Of a DNA stretch of 64,000 nt, positions 22,360 through 36,600 are shown in pieces. The stretch spans positions 310,001-374,000 of the forward strand of contig OU612067.1 in assembly GCA_914767715.1 (NCBI GenBank), read 5' to 3'. A model generated the notes under the pieces. The model was not told where the DNA came from. It saw only the letters and a program-made list of their open reading frames with translations, and ran no database searches. The translations under genes and the position numbers were made by a program. How positions within the stretch are numbered: the stretch's first letter is position 1; each line of letters starts with the position of its first letter. Origin of the DNA: Membranipora membranacea (Eukaryota; Bryozoa; Gymnolaemata; Cheilostomatida; Membraniporidae).

Positions 22360-23130
22360 TTGCCTATAATGAAGTCCTGTGCCAACATCCAGTCGAGGGC
22401 ATACTAGTGCACTGGAACATGGAGTTTCATCCATCCAATTGTCAGCAGATAACACTCTCTCGCAAGCAAAAACTTTCAAAACAAAAGTTCCAACTGCACA
22501 ATACAAAGATCCTTACTGCAGGGCGGATTGATTTTCTGGAAGTCACTCTCGATACAAAGACCAACTGGAACATCCATGTGTATGTATAACACAGCAGCTA
22601 AAGGCGACTCCACTCTTGAATTCATGGACGCAGCATTCTCACTACATCAGAACATATCAAGTCCACTGCACACAAACAACTTGTACGTCTTGTACGATCA
22701 GTTTTTATATTTCACTTTTTATACCCAGGATGCCTCCTCTTTTTCTACAAAAAACCATAAGGGTCGCTGCTAATTTTTAGTCTGCTGCCAATGGTTAGTA
22801 ATAAAGATAATAATAATAATTGTGCTTGTATATGCTAAGACTGCTGTCTGGGATTCTGTAGAGCCGCCAGATTCATATGTGGAGTAAGACGGTGCTATAC
22901 CAGATACCAGGACCACTGGCTTTCTCAAGAAGCTTGATCATCTTCAGCTGCCACAGTGACGTTGTGAAAGGCAACTAATGATATTTAGCCAATACCACCA
23001 CACAAACAGTAATATCCTCACAAATTACATCTAGCCTGCGAGCTTCTCATCACGCGAAGTCAAACCCACTCCATCACCAGCTGTCTTTCTATATATGAAC
23101 ATCAAAGCAATGGATGACCTACCAAACAAA
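22360..23130 (+). pseudogene. Decayed non-LTR retrotransposon, reverse-transcriptase fragment
   Basis: Plus-strand frames hold pieces typical of the thumb and C-terminal region of jockey/CR1-type reverse transcriptases: W-N-M-E-F-H-P-S-N-C-Q near 22420, I-D-F-L-E-V-T-L-D-T-K-T-N-W-N near 22530, and A-A-R-F-I-C-G near 22865. They are split between frames by indels and stops, so the element is dead. It lacks the catalytic part. The exact clade cannot be decided from this. Confidence 0.75.
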
Positions 23131-23682
23131 AGCAAACCTCTACATCCCCTTGCACACAGCATCAAACCTGTACAATAACAAAATTTAGTTGCTGACTGGA
23201 GCCGTTAATTGCCTTATGAGAAAAAATTTCGGAAGTCAAAGTGTTGAGGCTGGTGCTAGAGACGTATGTCTACTAAGGTTAATACACTGCAGTTAGGATG
23301 GTGGAAAGTGCAGTCTGTTAATTGGAATATATGGTTAACTGTGTAACCATCTCGTCACCTCAACGTTGGTACTAGACTTGGTAGTGTACAGGATGCCATC
23401 AGCCAGGTATTACAACCGCTGCTGGGACTGACTGGGAAGTAACTATGAATTGAGTCCATTCTGTCTGTTATCAGTACTGTCTAGGCTGGCTTATTGAGGG
23501 TGACATTGCACTAAAACTCAGTATTGGATCAAGGAGGAGTTGGATGCGACTCCTTGATTGGATAGAAGGCTGTGCCATATTACTGAAATTTATTAAAAAA
23601 TGTGCTGATAAACATGACAAGGTACAACATTCTTTTTGATATGTTTACTATGACCCCTGTCCCTTGAATATGTGTTTAACAG

Positions 23683-23915
23683 GATGGGCTCAGTTGGTAA
23701 GAGCGCCGGTATTCAGCACGCAAGTGTTGAAGGTTGTGGGTTCAAATCCCGCTACACTACTGGGGATTGTTGGACCCCCAGGTGTGCTCCAACCAGCCTG
23801 CAAACTGAGAGCAAATTGGTGCAGACATTGCGGCCTAGCCCCTAAGGCACCCCTATCTCTCCACCCATTTTCCGGTCTTGTAATATATGACTGACCCCCC
23901 CCCCCCCTTAGTTTC
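23683..23915 (+). mobile_element. tRNA-derived SINE
   Basis: The head has A-box GGCTCAGTTGGTAAGAGCG and B-box GGTTCAAATCC at tRNA-like spacing. An unrelated body of about 150 bases follows, ending in a run of C (about 23895-23907). The acceptor arm cannot be closed as in a real tRNA, so this is a SINE rather than a tRNA gene. No clear target duplication was found. Confidence 0.75.
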
Positions 23916-24619
23916 TTGATTTTGCTTAGGTATGTATCCACAGTTGACGGCGATGTGTGGCTCTCAAAGTCTGGCAATTTTCTTCATGCATGATGCTTTG
24001 AGTTTGTTTGTTGCTAGGGCATATAACTGATAGGTTTGGATGATATATTCTTATATCCCAGGCTGTTTCAGCCTTTATATACTCAGATGGGCAAACTGTA
24101 CACAGGATAGCATTACTGTCATCATAACCACACTCAATGCCTTTGACTTTGATATCTAGGACAACTTACATAGTCTCTTATGTGTGATGGGACAGCCACC
24201 TTTTTGGAGTAAACAATATCATATTATGTATTGAGCTATGAGAATATATTGAATCATAAGTAATGATTGATTGATGTGTATTTTTACATACGATATCATG
24301 GCGAGGATGATAAAGAAATGTATGTATATGACAGCTCTCGGTGTAACTCAGTTGTACATAAAATTGCTGTTGTAAAAATTCATAAAGTAATTAAAAAAAC
24401 TGCACTGCCGTTTAGTGGTATGGCTGCGTCTGGGCCTGAATGTCTGGTACTGCTCTGTAGTTCTGCAGGCTATGATGTGCCTGACTGACTGATATACCCT
24501 ATTACTTAGTGTCATCGTATCCACCAGCCTTAGCTGATGCGTTCTAGTTCTAGACTTATTGTAAGACATTGTTCATTTTTTCAAGGAGAGCATCAGCTAC
24601 TTATCATCCATCACACAAA

Positions 24620-27600
24620 ATGGCATCTCGCCCAGATGTGCCTAAATTTAACCTGGGAGGCTCCATGTATGATCAGGTAAGATGAGACCTATGTACGTCT
24701 GCTACATTATACTATGTGACAAGAAGAATAACAAAGATAGTATAAATCTATTATCTCCTCATCTCTCCAGATCATAGATTACCTGCTGAGTGGAGACTGT
24801 CAAACTATCAAATTGTGAGAAATGTGTGGGTCATTAGGGGATGGACATGATTGATAAAATAAAAATAATGATCAAACTTACAGGGAAAGCAAAATTATAA
24901 TCATGTAAAGTTAATCTTTATATGCATGTAAGCTGGATCAAAACAAAAAGGGTGATTAAAATAACAATATGTTATGAATAAATACAGCCTGGGACAGTAT
25001 TTGTTAGAGAACGTGCTAGTTTCCGGTTTTCCATCCCAGACTATTAAGAAGGCGTATCATCTAACAGCTTCCACCATATTACTGCTGCCGTATCATTCTC
25101 CCTTGTTGTATATTGTTGCAAAAACCTAGAAAATGCTTGTAAGCTGACAATGAAGTTTCTACACGGCTGTATATAGTAATGACAGCCCTGTAGCTTGTTT
25201 ACATTGATTGACAACATAATAATAACATTTATATTATGACAATCCTATACCCGACTGGATACTGTAGAGGCTACTAACCCGGGCCCTCGGAAATAAAGCA
25301 CGCTGATTCTATTAGTAACATCATCTGGTTATATATTACAGGGTACTTTTCAGGGAAGACTCTACCACTTCATGAACTTAGTGGACCCAAGGAGCCTTTT
25401 CACCTCACAGGTAAACCTCTAACTATGAATGGTTCAAATTACAGCTCCATAGAATACTCAATACTACACCCGGTGCTTACATGTCTAATATAGAATCACT
25501 ATCAACACCTGAGCTGTTTATCTTTCTCCAAGGATTGTGTTATTTCTTTTGGATGCGTATAAGATTTATTGTTTAAAATTGAAGTGTGCACCTCCTCAGT
25601 AGACACACTGGATTCAAATTCAGAGTATGTCCTATGATTACATATACGATTACTCCGACCCTTGCTGCATACACATCACCTCATTTCAAATCTGTCACTA
25701 TATCACTTGGTGATGAGTTATCTGCTTGAGAGGGAATAACTCCTTGCTTGATCTGAAGTGTACAGAATGTTATTTCTCTTTCTTAGAAGGGTAAAATTCT
25801 ACGGGGTATGTAGAAATGTTAGATTGTATCTTCTTCACCATCCTTGTTTAGTTGCAGTTAGACAGTTGTATTTTCCAGTTATGACTTTGTGTATTTTTGG
25901 TTGCTCTTTCCTTCCTGCGTAGCCATCACCAAATCAAGCAATGTTATGTGATTGATGGAGTAACAGCAAAATTATTCCTTGGTGATGTGTTGTCTGAGAT
26001 GACTAAAATTTGTGCTATACGTGGCTGAGTGTGTGCCATATTTTTATATCCAACTAACTTGATTGACATTGTGTGAAAGTCCTAGCATGTTTTTTATGTG
26101 ACTTTTGGCATCGCAGAAATGCTGACAATAAGCTAAAAGCTAAAATTTGAATAAAGCTCATCTCACTTTTGTTTATTTATCTTATATATTACAGTCAGCA
26201 TTAGAAGCGTCAGTGAAGCTGCTAGATGAGTATGAGCGAGGTCAGCTGTCTGATGATGTCTCTGATGCTGACTTGTGGGCAGCTCAGAAAACTAAACAAG
26301 CTATTATACACCCTGATACAGGAGAGAAGATTATCATGCCATTCAGGATGTCGGGTTATATCCCCTTCGGCTCACCCATAGTATGTGACATTACTCCACT
26401 GTTTCTTGGTTTATAGCTTGCCATGAAACTGAAAGTTTGCTCGTTAGGGGTCCAAAGAATTCTGTCCGATGGCCAAATAGAATAACTTACTCTCCTTTTT
26501 TCATAAGAGGATATTGGTTTTCTAACTTCAAGAATTTGGACATTCAGGGTCTCTGTGATCATATCACTGACCTAATATATGGACTCTCCATGTCTTTTTA
26601 CATCTATCTTCCAAGTTTCAAATCTCTTTGACTATGCTGTGATGACTAATGACCTGAAACAAAAGTGCCGACTTTATTTGTTAGTAAATCTTTTTTATTT
26701 AGGAACCCCTCCCAGCATAACGTAATGGCGGAGCACTTACAACTAACAAGCTGAAAACAGTGTTTTCTCCTGTTGTTTTCTTCTCATTAAATACCTTATT
26801 AGTGTGTTTTAACTTAACTCCACGCCAATAAGAGGATATTTCAAGGTTGGTAGTAGAAGATGATGGAGTGTTACAAGAGCCTAAAAGTATTTCATGAGGA
26901 GAAAACATCAACAAGAAAACACTCAATTTCCCGCTTGTCATTATGAAGGAGGAGATCCTACATAAAAAGTTTAGGTGTAGAAAGACATGGAGAATTCATA
27001 TATTAGAATAGATACACACACAGAGGCCCCTTGGTGCCCAAATTATTTATGTACCACTGTCCTGCTCCAAAATCAGTCCAATATTTGCCTTTATTTTGCT
27101 GTATTAAGGTTTACCAATTTGGATTTGTCTTACTACGGTATTATATTAATAACACCGAAGTAGCATCCATGGAAATCCTTATATTGCTTATCAAAGGAAG
27201 CTACTACGAATTTTAGTTGGCAGATAAATAACTTACCCTCCACTGAAAACTACCATTGTGTGGCCTAATCAGGATTAGGTACATGACACGATATTTTCAA
27301 CCATACAAGCAGAACTCCTACTGCTGTTATCTGAATACTCTCATATTGCTGGGTTATCAGGGGCCGATGACCTTATTCTAGTTTCTCTCACATATACCAA
27401 GTAGCAACATCCCAATAAAAATAAATTCTGAATACGAATTTAGATTTGGCGGAAATCATACATATTTATATATTATATATAGTTATCATTTACATCAATA
27501 CGTACGATAATTTTGTCATCCAAATTTTGATATACTTCCTCATAGACCATAGATTTGAGGCATACAATGATTGTTTGTGCCTGATCTTCTCTCAGACATA

Positions 27601-30600
27601 ATCAAAATATACCAGGTGAGAATGTAATCGCCCTGTAGTTTTAGGACATTGCCATGTTTTTTCTATGGACATGGCTCACCTTTGACAGTTTGGGTAATTG
27701 AGTGTGTCATGTTTGTCATTACGCTTTTACAGTACAAATAGAACTGTTTCAGCTAGTAATCTCAAGCCAATTACCTCTAGGCCTAGAGTAGTGAGTTGTT
27801 AGATGACATGTTATACAGCAGAGTCTTACTTACTTCTGCTATTTTCATCGCATTTAGATAGCAAGGCTCGAGCAGTATGTCAAAAGTAATCATATCTTGG
27901 TGAGATTATGTGACGACTAAATTAGGGTGATGCCGATACTAGGCGTCTTCACCTGATGTTGGTTTACAAAAATGATTTTCCATCATATAGTCATCCTGAT
28001 ATATTACCTCAAACAATAGAAGTTGTGATCAAAATATGGACCTGTATTCGAACCCCACCCATATTAATCATCCATTGTGAAGTCGTAATTAATATGTCTA
28101 GCAGCCTGAAATAGGTCCGTCACACACTGAACCTAATATACATTGAATTTTCACAGGTAGTTGGAATGCTTCTTCCCAATCCTACACTGAAGGCAACTGT
28201 CATGTGGCAATGGCTCAATCAAAGCCATAATGCTTTCTTCAATTACGCAAACAGAAACGCTACAAAGGTAATACAACAGCCAAACTGTGAATGGAAATGT
28301 GTACATTCTCTCTATCAGGTTAAGATTCTGTTCACTCTTGCTTTATCCAGAACTTGACTAGACTCAATTCGAGGGTGTGTCCAATGTTTTATTTGGTCTA
28401 GACTAAAGTGTTGGATTTTCTCCATATATTAGAGTTGTTCTCTCTTTGAGGAACATCATTCCTGAGAGGGTAACTCCTAATTGTATGGTTAAACGCTTAC
28501 TTTTAGAGCCCAGCCCTAGGGGTTGTTGAAATTTGTCACTTACAACTCTATTGATACAGTTGTTCCTGTCTTACCCAGTATGAGTTTATAAAGCATTCCG
28601 AATCACTGTTAGCTAATCTTTACCCAGCTAGCTACAGTTCTAAATAACACTGACCCTTAGTTTAACATCAGCATATAAACTCCTTTCATGTGACTATTTA
28701 CAGCCAACTCCGACCTCCAGATTTATCGCTGGCTACTTTGGAGCTGTCGGCAGCGCAGTATCTATCGCCGTAAGTCAAAATAATCACCAATCAAATATTT
28801 TGTCTGAATCCCAAATATATATTCTGATAGATGTCACTTGGTTATAAAAAAAACAATAGTTTATCGATTCTATTGGAATAATATAAGTTTAAATGTAGGT
28901 GGCATTACTGTGTGCTTTGATACATGATCAGATAGCTAAAACTATCTGATTATTGTGTATACGCTGTAGATCCATCGTCAGTATGCTCTGACACTTAGAA
29001 TACAATCAAGGTCTGCAAGTAACAAAGTAAGCAGAGTACATCAAGGCCAAGTAAGACTGTGACTAGTAACCTTAACTTCATGAGCTGCCATGAGTTGACA
29101 AATTTAAACACTAACTAACTAAGTCATGATGGCGTCATACAACCAGGATCTACAGCATTATTAAATCTTGTGTAGCTTTATTATCATGACATTAATGATA
29201 CAAATTATTGCTTTTATAGGGTAATATTATATTTTATTTATCATTTATCTCATTGAATTGTGGAGGAAATGAGTTATTTCACATAATTATTGGTATCCAT
29301 GACACGACATCTCTGGTGTTGGTGATGTGTATGACCTCAGCTCCTCAGAGTGTCACTCTGAGTGTCACCCTCTCTGTCAATAACCAAACTTATCTATCCA
29401 TGTCATATCTAATTTAGACACTTATTATAAATAATAAATGATATGAATTTAATTTGTGCAGATGACCACTATTTACTGTATTCAGTATCCACAAGTCACT
29501 GTTAGATATGCTTTTAATGGTCAATCCTTCACAAACAAGACAATCAAAATAATCACATTGAATGTGTCAGACCTAACTGGCCACTGCCACGTTCTAATAG
29601 TTTTTATATTATGTCAGATAAAACTGGCACAGTTTTTTTTTTCTTCAAATCCAATGACAAAACTGACTGACTGTATAGTATGTATTAAATCTTGTTTGGG
29701 TTCTTATTTCTATTTTTAGGTTGGATTGAATGTCGGTTTATCCAAAACGACGAGATTTTCTCCTCAGTTAAAGTCGACACTACAGAGATTTATCCCTTAC
29801 CCAGCTGTAGGTAAGTATTAGGTTATAGGTCGTAATGTCATAGGTCAAATACCTGGCCATGTGAGGTCATATACTCTACATGTCTATGAATATGTAATCT
29901 ACATTAATTAATTAATGTGATTATTTCCTTATCCACAAACACAGCTTCATACAACCACCCTATCAATGCTGAATAACAAGGTTTAGTTGAGAGAAAATTC
30001 CTAGAACTCCAGAACCAGTCAAAACTTTCCAGAACAGTTCTAGAGACCCAGCTGGTATCTGTCCCCAACGCAATAAATACAGTCACTTATCATGAAACAA
30101 TTAGAAGTTAATGAATGACATTAGGAAGTGGGGCTGTCAAATAGGGCTGTCATATGGGGCTGTCAATGCATTCCAAAACCATTATTGGTAGCTATATTAA
30201 GCTGTAAACCTATTTGAGAAGTACTTGGAAACTGTTCTTAACAGTTTTTAATTAGTAAAGTCCAATCGTTCAGAATTTGAAACTATTTGTTGACGTTGTT
30301 GACATTGTTGACGCTATATTTGTGGGGATGGTCTGAGTTGATAAATATGAGGGGTTTGTTGATTAAGTAGAAATATTCGCTGACTCCAATCTCATCGTGG
30401 AATACGACTGATTATTTTGTTTGAACCAATATTTGATGTCTTGAATCTATTGCTAATTTCCAACAAATTTGTCAGTTTGATGTTGAGTTTGGTACCAACT
30501 CTTCAATAGGTTGAAATTCCAAGTGAAATCAATCACAAGTGAAATTACAATCAAATTGCAAATTTCATAATCAGTTAATGATGCTGATGGTCATTCTCTT

Positions 30601-33600
30601 AATTCAAACAGCTCTAGGGTAGCTCTCGTCTCGTGTCTCGTCTCGTGTCTCGTCTCGTGTCACTACTTAGAAAGTGCGGCGCAAGGAGAGGCCTAATGAG
30701 GGGGTTACTCCTTTCTAGTCTAATTTATATGAGCAGGGAGCAGGGAGGGGTCGTAATATTTAAAACTGTACAGCTTTAATTGAGTCCGCAAAATTAGGAA
30801 ATAAACTGAATATTCTAATAATACCAATTTTCACCTTCCCTGTTTGCATAAGTATGAAATTATACTACTAATGAGGTTCGGCCTGCTCAGCCACACTGCA
30901 GCGAGTGAGGGAGGAGTCAGCCATATATACAAACCATCCGCAGTGAATAATTAAGTTTGTTTATGTAGAATATGTGGATTTTCTACATATCTATCTAACT
31001 GCATACAAAGTGTGTGTCATTCTTAATTATCTGTCTTATGTTTTGGTAAACACAGTCAGCTGTTGTTAATTTTGGAAGTGTTATATTCTATTTAAGTATA
31101 TTAATATACGATTCAAGTGAATGACACGCTATGAACAATCACATGGCTTCTAATTTCTACAATATTCCGGCAAAAATAATTGTATAATGGTCAAAACAAT
31201 GAAATGTGTCATAATTTCATCTGCTATCAAACCAAGCAATGATTATTAAGCAGAAGTTAATCCCGTCACATTAATTATTTGATATGGGAAATACTATAAT
31301 TTGGTAATCCTTTCTGAGATAAACATTTCAGAATTGTTCTCAAAGAAATTAGTTTAAAATCGCAGATTTCTTCTCCCATTTTTGAATCAGATAAAATGCT
31401 AGACACTTAGAGGTGGTTCTCAATGATTCCGCATGCTTACCTTCCATTAGGAAACTATCATCAAACGCAGCAGATATCTGCCTCGAGTGTGCATACAGAC
31501 TATAGTCTGCAGTTTCTAAGGTCGGCTGCCAGATGAACCGGCGGCTTTCTCCACTCCAAGAGTAGTCAGCCATGTACTCAGCTACTCCAAACAAGGAATT
31601 ACTTCTCCTTGCTTCAACTATCAAAAGTTGTCCGATAATTGAGCCATTATTCTTAGTTTATTATACATAAAATATTGCAAATTTCCCTGAAAACGAGATA
31701 TTTACATCAATTAACGGGAATCAGTAATATTTAACACCCTTGAAACTGGTTCCAAAACATTTTATCTAGTTTTGATCAGAAGCTGATTATAATTTGGCAG
31801 TATTTGAGAGCTTATTGATGTTTAATACTTGACTAGCTGTAATCAAAGCCTGAGTACGAGTGGCTCACTTCACTGATCTTATCTACTAAGGCTATCACAT
31901 CTCTGTATTTTACTCACTTGGTTTTCTGAGGGTATGGTATCCGATGTGAGCCTCAGTATGGCAGAGAGGCAATCTTCCACAGCAAGCTACTAACAGCTTA
32001 GCTCTGTAAAATAGAGAACACCAGGGGCAGGTTTTTGTTATTGTGTACATTGTCATACATTGTCATACATTGTAACAGTCGAACATTGTGACTGATACCA
32101 GAGTGAAGTAACAAAGATTCAGGTTTGAGTATCACCAGATGTGAGTGAGCAAAACAGTAGGAAGATGACACTTTGCATAAGTATTGCTAAATTTGTAAGC
32201 TGAAGTAAAAAATGTATGTGTAAAAGTATATAAGATAATGTGAGAAAATTTGCAAAACAAAACAATAATGTCACAGCTTAGGATCTTAGGCACTATGGTG
32301 TTTTTGCATTGATAATAGTAAAACTATATCAACTGGTGTGGGGTGTTTTTTGTCATAGTTCCTGATTCTTAGCTTACTACAACCGCACTATGACAAGAAC
32401 TTAGTTCATTGAGTAAGGATTAAATTATGCAAAACTATCGATTTATCCTAATAACAAATAATTGGTTTACGAGAATTGTGAAATTTTCAGCAATAAGATT
32501 TCCTGCGGTGAGATGATGGTCAGGATATGGTGAAGAAGTTTGCCAGCAGATCTTTTAACTCAAGCTTTTCATGTTCTGTAGTTGCAAAATTTAAGAATTA
32601 AGATAAAAATAGGCAGCTCTGACACGGGCCTGCTGGTGTGTTGTATGGCAGTGGTAAAATTTACCGACATGTTATTTTGTTCTGTAACACTCTGAGTGGA
32701 TTTCTGAGTCAATTATTTACACATTTGTGTCTGACAATCTTCACTGCACCCTGTCACCCATCTCTGTAATCCTCACAGGTGTTAATGATGCAGCCACTCT
32801 TTCCAGTATATTTCGTCATCATTGTTATGGTTGAAAAAAAATCAATTTTTTAATAAAAAAGGAAGAGTTCTATCTCTTCCTTTGTGCTTTACAAAAACTG
32901 ACTTTTTGAATATTGATGGATATCAGAGACTTTTATCTGCCAGAGTCTGACTTTGCTGGTAAATCTGCTGGTCATTGTGTGTCGTTGGACAATGCATGAA
33001 CAAATCAAATTGGTTATAAACGTAATAATAAAGCCGCCAAATCATCGCTCTTTATGAGCGGAGACACCTCATTACCCTGTGACTTTATTATTTAAAAAGT
33101 CAAACAGCATAAAACGATCAGAAACAGATTACAGAATCATTATCAATATCAATATATATATATATATATACAAGGTATTTTTTAACAACTTTACTCTTGA
33201 TTCCATAGTCATTTTGATATTATTGTGACACTGATATTAATTGTTTTATGTAATTACTCATGCTCGTTATTCTTATGTCATCAATTTCATTCATTTTATC
33301 AAGAAGTTTTCAGACCATTAACATTGTAACAATTTTACCATTTTAGTTTTCACGTCGCTATTAGAGATAGAATAATACCAGAATATTAACAACAATCTCA
33401 GCGTCAGTTCGAGTACATAAGCAACCAATCTGGGCGGGCAAAGTTACAGTCATACTCTGCTATTGTCCATACTTGGTGAAACCTGATATTTTCTGCTTAT
33501 TTCCGATTTTCAGCCTGTGCTAACGTTTGTAACGTTCTGCTGATGAGGAATAGCGAGTTATCCTCGGGTATAGATGTGTGTGATAAGGATGGTCATGTGA

Positions 33601-36600
33601 TCGGTGCTTCTAAAGTAGCAGCTAAACAGGTACAGACTACAGCAGCAAATATATACTCACCAAATACAAAACTATGGGTACCTGTACCAGTAACTGTTTT
33701 CTGATAATACTAGCTTGTTGTGTTATTCCCATCGAAGACATGACAAGACATGCAAAATAAATAAAATTGACAAATTGAGAGGAAAAACAGATATAACAAT
33801 ATGGTAGCGTCAGGAATAGTAAACTTTTCCAATAATACATTATGGGTATGGTTGATACAAGCTTGATGACATTGTATCTCAGTTTGTGATGACCTTGCCC
33901 TGTGTATCGTGAAAGATGTAGATATTTGATATGAAACACTTCAAATAGGTCCACTGCATATATTATGATCACCTAATTAGTGTCGATCCTATGGGTCTGT
34001 TGAGATATTGAAAGCTCTCTTATTGTGAAGAGGGGGATGGGGGTTGGGTGTCTTTTATTGATTAACCGATTGCTCACTGTCATGTTCCCATATTGACTGA
34101 GCAATATCAGAGAAAATCTGCATAATTGGAAGAGTGAAATGAGTCATATGATGACTACAATTTGGCCAAAAATCCTCCATTCATTCTTGCTGACAGAGCC
34201 CCAGGTTGGCGCTCTCTCGCTAGCCCTGTATATTCTTGTATATCTGTAAATATATTTATATATCTATACACATATACATCCCTATATCTTCATACATACA
34301 TATATACATATCTATTTACACACGTTCATATATACATGTTAATTTTTCAGGCGATATCATCAACTATAGTGACACGAATCATCCTACCAGCCCCCATACT
34401 ATTCCTACCTCCCATTATAATGACTAATCTTGAAAAGTAAGTTTTAAGTTATGATATTTCTTCACTCTACGCAGACCATGCATAGTCTCATATACTCATA
34501 TATAGAGAGTCCATACATGACATGGTGGTGTCTGCTAAGGATACAGCCGGCTAGGTAAGAAGCTGAGAAAATGGTGGTATCCAGTGACTCTGGATAACAT
34601 CGACGTAGCTATTGTTCTTACTCGGTATTTTATTATCTCTGATATGTAATGATTAGATTTGATTTGATTAGGGGTCGTTTGCTCATCATAGTCAAATAAT
34701 ACCTCTATTTATCATTTTTTAACGCATCATAATATATCTGGCCCTTCCACGTATGGTGGGCAAACCTTTGAAGGTTACCCGCTACGTCATCAGAACCACA
34801 TGCCATAACGAGTGTCAGCCAAGGGTTGTCAGATTCCGGCCAAATATGAGCCTTATTGATCTCAGAATAAGATAATCAAAGGTAATAAAGCTTTATATAT
34901 TATCATTTGGTTTGGTTTCATGTTCAGATGTTCTCGGCCACAAGCCAAGCTCATCTTTGTCTCATTGGTCAATCTGTCCATAGTTTCGGTAATCATTAAG
35001 ACACAATTGTCTTTAATATGGATTGTCATAGAATCCGATAACATGACAGTTTTCATTGTGATGTTTTTGGAAAAGGTTTCCACGTCAGCGAAATGTGCAG
35101 GGTCGCTAATCTGTATTCTACCAGCATTTTACTTGAGAAAGATTGGCGATGATGACCTCTGACACCCGGTCATGTACACCGACTGCGCCTCTAACAGCTG
35201 CACTTCTTATATGATCATAATATCTTATTATTCTTTTGACAGAATGTCGTTTATGAAGAGAAATCCCAGAATGAATTTACCAATAAATGCGGTGGTGGTG
35301 ACCCTGTCCTTCGCTCTAGCTCTGCCCACAGCTATCGCTATGTTCCCTCAGCAGAGTAAGGTATGTAGGCTACACTTCATCATTATAATACATACTATGG
35401 CCTATGTAAGCTATTACTGATAATCTAATACGAAGTGGAACCAAGGAGTTAGAGATTGGAATTAAAATAAAAACAAATCAAATACTAGCAAGATTTGAAA
35501 TTCAAATTCGACTGACTTCTTGTAGGCGTAGGGTAATACTTATATTCTGCAGGAAATTATGCCCTAACTGATAATAATGATGATTTTGTGACATCATACC
35601 TGTCTCTAGTTAGAGTGTTGTGATCTGAAGTTTGTTACATAAGATATATTAAGATTTATATCAACCCTCACATAAAGCATTGAATGTTTTTGAAAGGGTG
35701 GTCCAAAAAAATGCGGCATTTAACTTGTGACCATAAATAATGTTTATGATTGTGGTACATTTAAAAAACGCCCATCAGGGCAAAGGATACCCTTGATTTC
35801 TCGATTTCCTACTTATTTTGATGACGTCAATGGATGGTTTGGCACGGAGCAAAAAAATGTAAAAATTGACAATTACCATAATTTTGTCATGATAAAATCC
35901 TATCTATCGTTGACATAATATAAATTTATTGCCGTTCAGTCTCCAGTAGTCTCCATATAGCCTTGTCACTCGATCCTTATTATGCTTTGTTAGCCGCGTG
36001 ACAAGGCTAGTCTGCATACAGAAGGCTGACGCGTGGTCAGCTGACGCGTGGTCAGCCATCTGCTGATCTGTGGCGCTCTCTCTGACCATGTTTATGAGTT
36101 TCACTCTAAACCATCCCACTGATAATATACGGCTAAATCGTATCCAAAACGAAATTTTATCACAACTGCTTACATCTCTCCATATGATGGTCTCTAAAAC
36201 TGAGAGGCATGTCAGCATCAAGTTAGATTACCTGGTCATCTCCATCTGTAGACCTTATATCTCTTAAAACTTACTGCACCGACACCACATAGAAATATCC
36301 TTTAGTTAGGGATCGGTGTGTCCATCCACCGGCAATCTGTAAAGGGTGAACATGAGAACGAATTCTTTCATCACCATTAAAATACTTTAAATTTTGCTAC
36401 CGTAATTCCTCACTTATAAGACACCCCCCTTGGGAAAAGTAAAAATGCTCCAGTTATAAAGCACCCATTTGAAAAAAAAACTGACCTAGACACTCTACAC
36501 ACTGAGCTATTCAGCCTCACTTTAAAGGCTGAGCTTTGATATTCGACTTATAGGTGAGGAATTACAGTATGAAGCAATGTGCACCCAATGCAAATAATTA

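Larger units (their letters stand above)
21602..24619. other. Head-to-head intergenic region, hexosaminidase and SFXN5
   Basis: Three kilobases between two divergent start codons. It contains CCAAT elements near the hexosaminidase start, a retrotransposon relic (22360-23130) and a SINE (23683-23915). No further gene is seen. An open frame at 24267-24488 has no recognisable content. Confidence 0.6.
29811..33513 (+). other. SFXN5 intron 6
   Basis: 3.7 kb. Besides the antisense exon pair and the 12-bp repeat it contains an (AT)n run at about 33153-33170. Nothing else is recognised. Confidence 0.5.

Noticed and set aside
23683-23755. Functional tRNA gene
   Set aside because: A and B boxes are present but no acceptor stem closes, and a SINE body follows directly.
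34162-34440. Protein read across SFXN5 exon 8
   Set aside because: It is the exon read through from a TATACATA low-complexity intron; the real exon begins after the AG at 34349-34350.
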